Shown here: positions 58,399 through 64,000 of the stretch, piece by piece
Position numbering within the stretch: position 1 is the stretch's first letter
Layout of the letters: each line of letters starts with the position of its first letter
Assembly: GCF_030247195.1 (NCBI RefSeq)
Contig: NC_080671.1
Location: 86,612,370-86,676,369, forward strand
Reading direction: 5' to 3'
DNA: 64,000 bases
Source: Topomyia yanbarensis
Taxonomy: Eukaryota; Arthropoda; Insecta; Diptera; Culicidae
The notes under the pieces: model-generated
Told to the model about the DNA's origin: nothing
Databases searched by the model: none
What the model saw: only the letters and a program-made list of their open reading frames with translations
Program-made: the position numbers and the translations under genes

Positions 58399-60190
58399 AT
58401 GTTTGTCTGCTGTCCTGAAGGTGCCATTGTGTTGTCGAAGCGATGTCATCGTTTTCGTATAGGGCTATCAAACAATCGAGCTGAACCGTAAAGCAAAACA
58501 TTATGGCCAAAATCGCGGGCCTGAAAGATGTATGGTCCGCATCTGAACAAATTCAATAAATGCTTCTGAAAGGGTAATGAAAATTTGGTTTTAAACAGCT
58601 TCCGGGACAGAATCTTTATGTTGCCAAGGATCACAAATTTCCAAGAAGTATAAAATTGTTGTTGCAGACAAGTTCGCCGGAAAAAGTGTATGATCTGTCA
58701 GTAAATTTGCAGTTATGGCCGTTAGAGTACGATTTTCATCACTACCTACAATATGAACCGAGCTATACATCTATGATCTAGTGATTATTTAGGTCCATCC
58801 TAAGTTTATGCAAGATTTGGCGAGTAGCTACTACAGTAAGAATGCGCAATAGCAGTACCGGGATAATGACGTCAACGTCCTTGAGAATAGGATTAAATCC
58901 CCAAACTGCCCGGAATTCCATCCAATCCAAATCTATACACTCTATAAATATAGAAAATTGAAACATAGCTAAGGATGTTAATTCAATGACCAGATACTGG
59001 AAAAAGCAGCCCAAAGCACAAATTTTCATTCGAGACAAATAAAAACCGCAAAAACCCACAAAGCATAGTGGTTCCATTCCTTAAGAGAAGGGGTCATAAA
59101 TATGTGCAATGCAAATGTCGCTACTAAACTATATTTCTTTAGTAAATGTTGGGTAGCTGAATACGAATTTCACATTAAAAATTGATTGCATCCACCTAAC
59201 AGTGTGATATGGTCTTTCTTATTACACTAATCATTCATATTCAATTAACATTACTTTTTGCTTTAACATTTTTAGTACATTTTTTTATGTTGTTCGTGAT
59301 TACAATAACAAGCTCACGACGAAATTTCAAATTAATTGTGAATGTTTCCCTAAAATTTTTTACGAATGCAACGTGTTCTAGCCACCGTAAAAATAAAGCT
59401 TTTCGCATAAATAAAAAATATCCTCATTTTTAATTTTAAAATAGAGCAACAGTTCATGAGTTCAAATTTATTTGTGAATTGGAACTACGGATATGGTATG
59501 AATCGCAACGGACTTTCTCGAAAAATCCGCGTTCGAGATCATCGTTGTGGTATGAAGTAGAGTGAGACGTACATCGAATATTCTATTCTGGCATGTGTTT
59601 CAAAAGGTAGCGTCCAATAAATTTATATAACTCAAGTTGTAATGATCCGATCGAAAAGAAATTTTGTGAAAATAATAATTAAGCTATATAATTTCAAGTT
59701 CTGAAGTATTAATAAATAATATAGTTTTAAAATGTGAAATGAATTTTTTCGTCTTGTACTAACTCGTCAAACATATACAACATCTTAAAATCTCCAGGCA
59801 TTCTGGGCGCAGACATACGCAGCTGAAGCCTAGTTTAAAAGGAACTGAATAGTCTGAAGATCACTTTAAAGAAAAATTCGCTAGGGATGTCGAAGGAAAA
59901 AGTTAGTTAAAGCCAAATTCAAAATTTTTAGTTAAATTCTTCGAATACATAATCATCTTTCTGCTCTCCATATCCACCTAAACCCGATAATTATCGTTCA
60001 ATACACAGCTATTAGTAACATTGCCTGATAAAAATACTAATATTGATAACTACAGTTCGACAAAAAATATAAAATAACTGTTTTACAATCAAACCTTTAC
60101 CAGAAATCTCCCTGATAATGAAGGTTTAACATAACTGAATGTTTTTAAGCCGTTAGCCCCCCCTAATGGAAAAGGCTGCGCACGCCTATG
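58399..60190. other. Gene-free interior of the hAT shell (right part)
   Basis: No coding sequence recognised. At 59193-59225 the 5' start of the interspersed repeat (ATCCACCTAACAGTGTGAT) occurs without its 3' tail. Confidence 0.4.
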
Positions 60191-60397
60191 ATCTCGTTTT
60201 TAAATTGTAATAACAAAGTAATTCATTTGATTAGGCATGGATGATGGGCACACCATACGTCAGGTATAATGGAACGATTTACATAATGGACAATATTCCA
60301 TATATTAAGAACCTGTAACATTTTTCGGCGATGCGTCCTTACGGGACTGCTGATTTCTTACTAAACTGAAAAGAGACGTTGTCCATCACATTTCTAT

Positions 60398-61085
60398 TCA
60401 GTCCGCAAACTTAACCCGGCCGCGGGGTAAGTTGGCGGTATGTATGGATACGCCAAAAACTAAGCAATCAAATGGGGATTCAATGACTTCAAGGGCCCTT
60501 TTGGAACGTGCAGAATGTCTTTTCAAGAAAAGTGTATTAAGTGCGTACTCCATATTCAAAAGAAAATTTTCGAAATTCTGCAAGCGATTGGGTGAAGTAA
60601 ATAATTCCTGCATTGATGAGATACACAAGAAAAAGGTTTTCTTACTGTGGAGTGAATTCCAGAAATAAAAATATTTGATGGCTTTTTTGCACTGTACCGC
60701 CAACTTGCCCCGCGTGTAGCACCGCCAACTTACCCCAACAGTATATTTTCTAAAAAACTATTTAAAAATAACTTTTTTTCAAGGATAGATCTAATATCTC
60801 TTCGCGCGCTATTGAAAAATATAATTAGTCGGGAAATAGATTGAAAATTACCCTAAATAACACAAAGTTTTTAAAATTTAGTAAATTTACTTGGTATGCT
60901 CGAAAACACAATATCACCCACAACTTCTACAAAACAAAACGTTTTGCAACAAAACACACATTGCATAATGGGTTTCCCATAACTTGAGGTACACAAGAAG
61001 AGACAGCGCTATATGTCTAATAGAAACGAAGAAAAAGGGATTCCGCCAACTTACCCCAACCGCCAACTAGCCCCGGGCTCCCCTA
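60398..61085 (-). mobile_element. pogo-like element copy B, inverted relative to 34828-35515
   Basis: The right end CAACTAGCCCCGGGCTCCCC (to 61083) with TA at 61084-61085 mirrors the left end at 34828. The 690 bp match copy A in inverse order: GCGCTATATGTCTAATAG, ACTTGAGGTACACAAG, ACCCTAAATAAC, the coding remnant, and AAACTTAACCCGG at the far end. The left boundary has no clear TIR, so the copy is probably truncated there. Confidence 0.7.
60432..60668 (+). pseudogene. Conserved coding remnant in the pogo-like element, copy B
   Basis: An open frame of 78 codons reads MAVCMDTPKTKQSNGDSMTS, RALLERAECLFKKSV, AYSIFKRKFSKFCKRLGE and ends LLWSEFQK and stop. Copy A (35216-35559) has the same blocks but with a frame break and extra sequence. 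The conserved stop and conservative replacements support a coding ancestor. The initial Met is probably not the original start, because similarity to copy A begins upstream in the TIR-like GGTAAGTTGGCGG. Its function is unknown: no catalytic motif is visible. Confidence 0.5.
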
Positions 61086-61273
61086 CTCTTTTACGCCCTT
61101 CATCCCCACGGAACCACATCAAGGTATTACTTCGTGGGGAGGGGGAGGGTTCGTTGTGGTTTAGTCGCACCTCTCTCTTCCGTTCCATCTCGGAGCTTCA
61201 CTTGGTTCATGGAATGGTTCAACCTATGAGCCTTGATTCAACTATCGACTCCTCTCTTGCTTCCTGTCTCCAT

Positions 61274-62440
61274 TAGACTGCCCAGAAAAATAATGAATTT
61301 TTGAAAACTGAATCGGCCCACCCCTGATTCGATTACTAGTGCCACCAGGAGTACTTGCACCAAATTTGAAGCAAATCAGACAAGTCTAGCTACCGGACCA
61401 ACGCTCCTGAAGTTTGTATGGGATTTTTCGACAATTTACTTGGAGAAAACCCACTAACTCGCATTTTTTCCGCTAGATGGCACTGTATGCATCGTATTAT
61501 CACTATAAGTAAAAATAAGAAAGATAATTTAATTGTCTACAACTTTGCCGAAGACTACTAGTCAATCCGGCTTTGTTAAAAGAAGTTATTGAACTTTTAA
61601 CGAAGTGATGTCTGAGTCAGTTTTCTATGGGGCCTAGTTGTGCTTGGTTGTGTATCAGTACTCGATTCCCACGAAATATACATTTTTTTGTGAAATAACC
61701 GTTAGATTTAGCTCATTAGTATGTTCAGAAGAGTTGTAGTAAATAATACGAGTCATGTTTTGGTTGAAAAATTTTAGTTCCAACTGTGACCGCATAGAGG
61801 GCGCCAACACTAACTTTTCATAGAAGAGAGATAGAATATCTAAATGTTCAGAAGAATTATTGAAAAATGCCTGCTCTACAACTTTGTAGAAGACACCTAA
61901 TATCTATCTCTTTCCGTTGAAAAGTTAGTGTTGGCGCCCTCTATGCGGTACAACGTGGAACTAAAATTTTCTAACCAAAACATGACTCGTATTATTTACT
62001 ACAACTCTTTTGAACATTTTATTGAGCTAAATTCACCGGTTATTTCACAAAAATGTTTAGTTCGTGGGAATCGAGTACTAATACACAACCATGCACTGCT
62101 AGGCCCCATAGAAAACTGACTCAGACATCACTTCGTTAAAAGTTAAATAACTTCGTTTAACAAAACCGGATTGACTACCAGTCTTCGACAAAGCTGTAGA
62201 CAATTAAATTATCTTTCTTATTTTCACTTATAATGATAATACGATGCATACAGTGCCATCTAGTGGCAAAAATGCGAGTTAGTGGGTTTTCTCCATGTAA
62301 ATTGTCGAAAAATCTCATACAAACTTCAGGCACGTTGGTCCGATAGCTAGACTTGTCCGATTCGCTTCAAATTTGGAACAAGTACTCCTGGTGGGACTAG
62401 GAATCGACTCAGGGGTGGGCCGATAGGGGTCATTTTTTTT
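61274..62440. repeat. 1.1-kb foldback element, long form
   Basis: The left arm 61274-61838 and right arm about 61880-62440 are near-perfect reverse complements around a short spacer. Paired landmarks are GGTGGGCCGAT at the outside, AACTTCAGGCACGTTGGTCC-type sequence, TCTACAACTTTG, ACTGACTCAGACATCACTTC and AAGTTAGTGTTGGCGCCCTC near the centre. Open frames inside (61928-62119) are chance. It has the same family as 2640-3140, which lacks the central 700 bp. Confidence 0.9.
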
Positions 62441-64000
62441 CCTGTCACTCTAGTCTCCATCCATTACGGTCAGCTCTCGTGCCGGCGCAGGCACGTAGCC
62501 AGAGGGAGGGCTAGGGGGCTAAAGCCCCTCCCGAAAATATACTGAAAAAAAATTAAACGAAACTTGGACTAATCCTAAACAACTTGTAATACACTTTCGT
62601 CTAGTGGATACTCAAAAACTGATTAAACAGCTTAACGTGAAAATGTTTTAGACGATATTGTATAGAAAACTGTGATAAAAGATCTAAAAGCAATTGTAAT
62701 TGATTGCTACTATCATACACAACAGATAATTAATTATTCCGGGGCTTCAATAAAACTTAAACGGGTTACCAATCTAGTCATAAGAGGCTATGGTGTTTTC
62801 ATGTTAGCAATAATTGAGTACGTATACAGTAGTATAGGACAAAATGTTTAAGAGGAGGTTTTCATTTAAGATTTTCAAGAATTTGATTTTGCATTTTTTG
62901 AAAGGTAAAGTGTCTACTATATTGTGTTAAACGGGTTTTTAGATTCGCGCATCAAAAAAAAGCTATTGTTCAAAGCGTCGTCCTGGCAGCCGGGGACGCT
63001 CTCGGCGATCTGCACTTGTAGCTTAAAAGGCAAAAACTCCGTGACAACTGATATTGTTAACCAAAACATTTCCATGAAAGCATGTTTAAATAATCGCTTT
63101 TTGCTATTCATAACAGATCTGACCGGATCTTCTTTCACGGAAAAAATACTCGTGCCAACAACTAAAATAATAATCGAACGAATGTGATCCAAACCTTTAG
63201 CGATACATAAATATCTTACCCGAAGCCCCGTATATCCCCGAAAGCAGTAAGCAGACTAACCCGATCCATTCAGTTACATGTTCCACTACCAGTAACCTTA
63301 ATGTCCATAAACAGCCTGACACCCGACAGGATCGACTGATGGCAGGTTATCTAATCGTTTGGCCTGTCGCAATGGCTAAGTCTTTACAAGCTATCGGCAA
63401 CCTTTACCACAACGTCCCTTGCGTGTAAGGTGCATTAACTGCCAAACTGGAGAGTCCAGCCGTCACGTTACTGTTGCTATGACGAGGGCCCGTAGCTTCG
63501 AACGCCCAAATCGAGTCGAATGGTCCGAGCAGTACTGATTGGCCCCCTCACGTCACGAAAGTAACTACATGTCTAGGCAATACCGTCTGGTTCGGGTTAA
63601 GCTCATCGGAGTAGAGAAAAAGTGAATGTAATTAATTGCTTTATTTTATGCCTATTTCAACAGAGTAGTGATGCCCTGAGGAAAGAGCCCTCTCAGCATC
63701 TCAAACAGTTTAATGCTAAACCAGCGGCATTCGAAGGTAAATGAAAGAACAACATGGAGGCGATTTGGAGTCGCCAATTTGGAGAGGAGCGTAGGTACCT
63801 ACCCGTGGTGTATAATCGAAATGTAGGGCACTAGGTATATGAGAAACGGGGATTCGTATGCTATACAGCCCAATCAGAAAAGTATTTTCCAAAAGTCAGC
63901 CATGACAAGTGCCTTGAAAGACATGAAGTGTCCAAGTTTACACGGCTGGTTGCAGTTCACCGGCGGCAATGAAGCATTGTGTAAAGTTTAGACGGGGCGT
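62441..64000. other. Transposon end and unassigned sequence
   Basis: At 62486-62535, GCAGGCACGTAGCCAGAGGG then GGGCTAGGGGGCTAAAGCCCC looks like a transposon terminus, similar in style to 45503-45552. No inverted partner occurs in the window. The remainder, including GC-richer 63200-63560, shows no recognisable gene. Antisense-overlapping frames at 62917-63192 are unassigned. Confidence 0.4.

Larger units (their letters stand above)
45495..60198. mobile_element. hAT-like shell, 14.7 kb, with nested insertions and 8-bp TSD
   Basis: ATCTCGTT occurs at 45495-45502 and 60191-60198. The ends are inverted: CATTGGCGTGCGCA from 45503 and TGCGCACGCCTATG to 60190. CA...TG termini and an 8-bp duplication fit the hAT superfamily. 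The subterminal parts carry runs of G (GGGGGGGCTATAGCCCCCC at about 45534-45552) and CCCCCC (60157-60164). The size is explained by nested elements at 46483-47048 and 48284-58396. Subtracting these leaves about 4 kb, with no intact transposase. Confidence 0.8.

Noticed and set aside
61928..62119. 63-codon plus frame in the foldback
   Set aside because: Lies in a palindromic arm and appears in mirror form in the other arm; no evidence of coding.

Overview
The window looks like an intergenic or heterochromatic stretch of a large, AT-rich insect genome. An Aedes-type mosquito is the best guess, inferred from the repeat content: a full-length non-LTR retrotransposon whose ORF2 carries an RNase H domain, Jockey-type LINE debris, a BEL/Pao LTR, tRNA-derived SINE sequence, many TA-flanked and TTAA-flanked MITEs and hAT elements. 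I found no intact host protein-coding gene. The two long clean reading frames both belong to one LINE, at 26534-32720.

Layout. 1-2530: nothing recognisable. 2535-7345: inverted and foldback repeats, two TTAA MITEs and dispersed repeat pieces. 8861-10760: a hAT-like MITE and a minus-strand LINE reverse-transcriptase fossil. 10983-13540: a TIR element with a second TA-flanked element nested inside, then pogo/Tigger-like transposase debris in a head-to-head arrangement. 14268-17984: a decayed, partly duplicated replication-dependent histone cluster (H3, H2B, H3, H2B, H4 pseudogenes) with three histone 3' stem-loops and TATA boxes still visible. 19144-25625: TIR elements, a dispersed repeat, and a 5' piece of a second LINE. 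26522-32732: the full-length LINE with 12-bp target-site duplications. 32749-34715: a BEL/Pao LTR and integrase scrap (minus), then a Jockey-type RT fossil (plus) split by a MITE. 34828-40959: a TA-flanked pogo-like shell filled by other repeats, including a hAT with perfect 8-bp TSDs that itself contains a second hAT MITE with perfect 8-bp TSDs and a SINE. 42030-42560: a LINE RNase H/C-terminal fossil. 45495-60198: a hAT-like shell (8-bp TSD ATCTCGTT) stretched to 14.7 kb by nested insertions, including a TA-flanked pogo-like shell, an element with 190-bp TIRs and three nearly identical 490-bp internal repeats, and a 6.4-kb foldback-like element. 60398-62440: an inverted copy of the 34.8-kb pogo-like unit and a 1.1-kb foldback. 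62441-64000: one transposon end, otherwise unassigned.

How it fits together. The window is a stack of transposon insertions whose order can be read from target-site duplications and from which reading frames are interrupted. The two-ORF LINE is the youngest-looking and most complete unit. Around it sit several TA-flanked families whose TIRs start with GGG, two of them adjoining reading-frame remnants resembling the C-terminus of pogo/Tigger transposases. Assignments rest on reading the sequence by eye; family names are inferences from motifs, not database matches.
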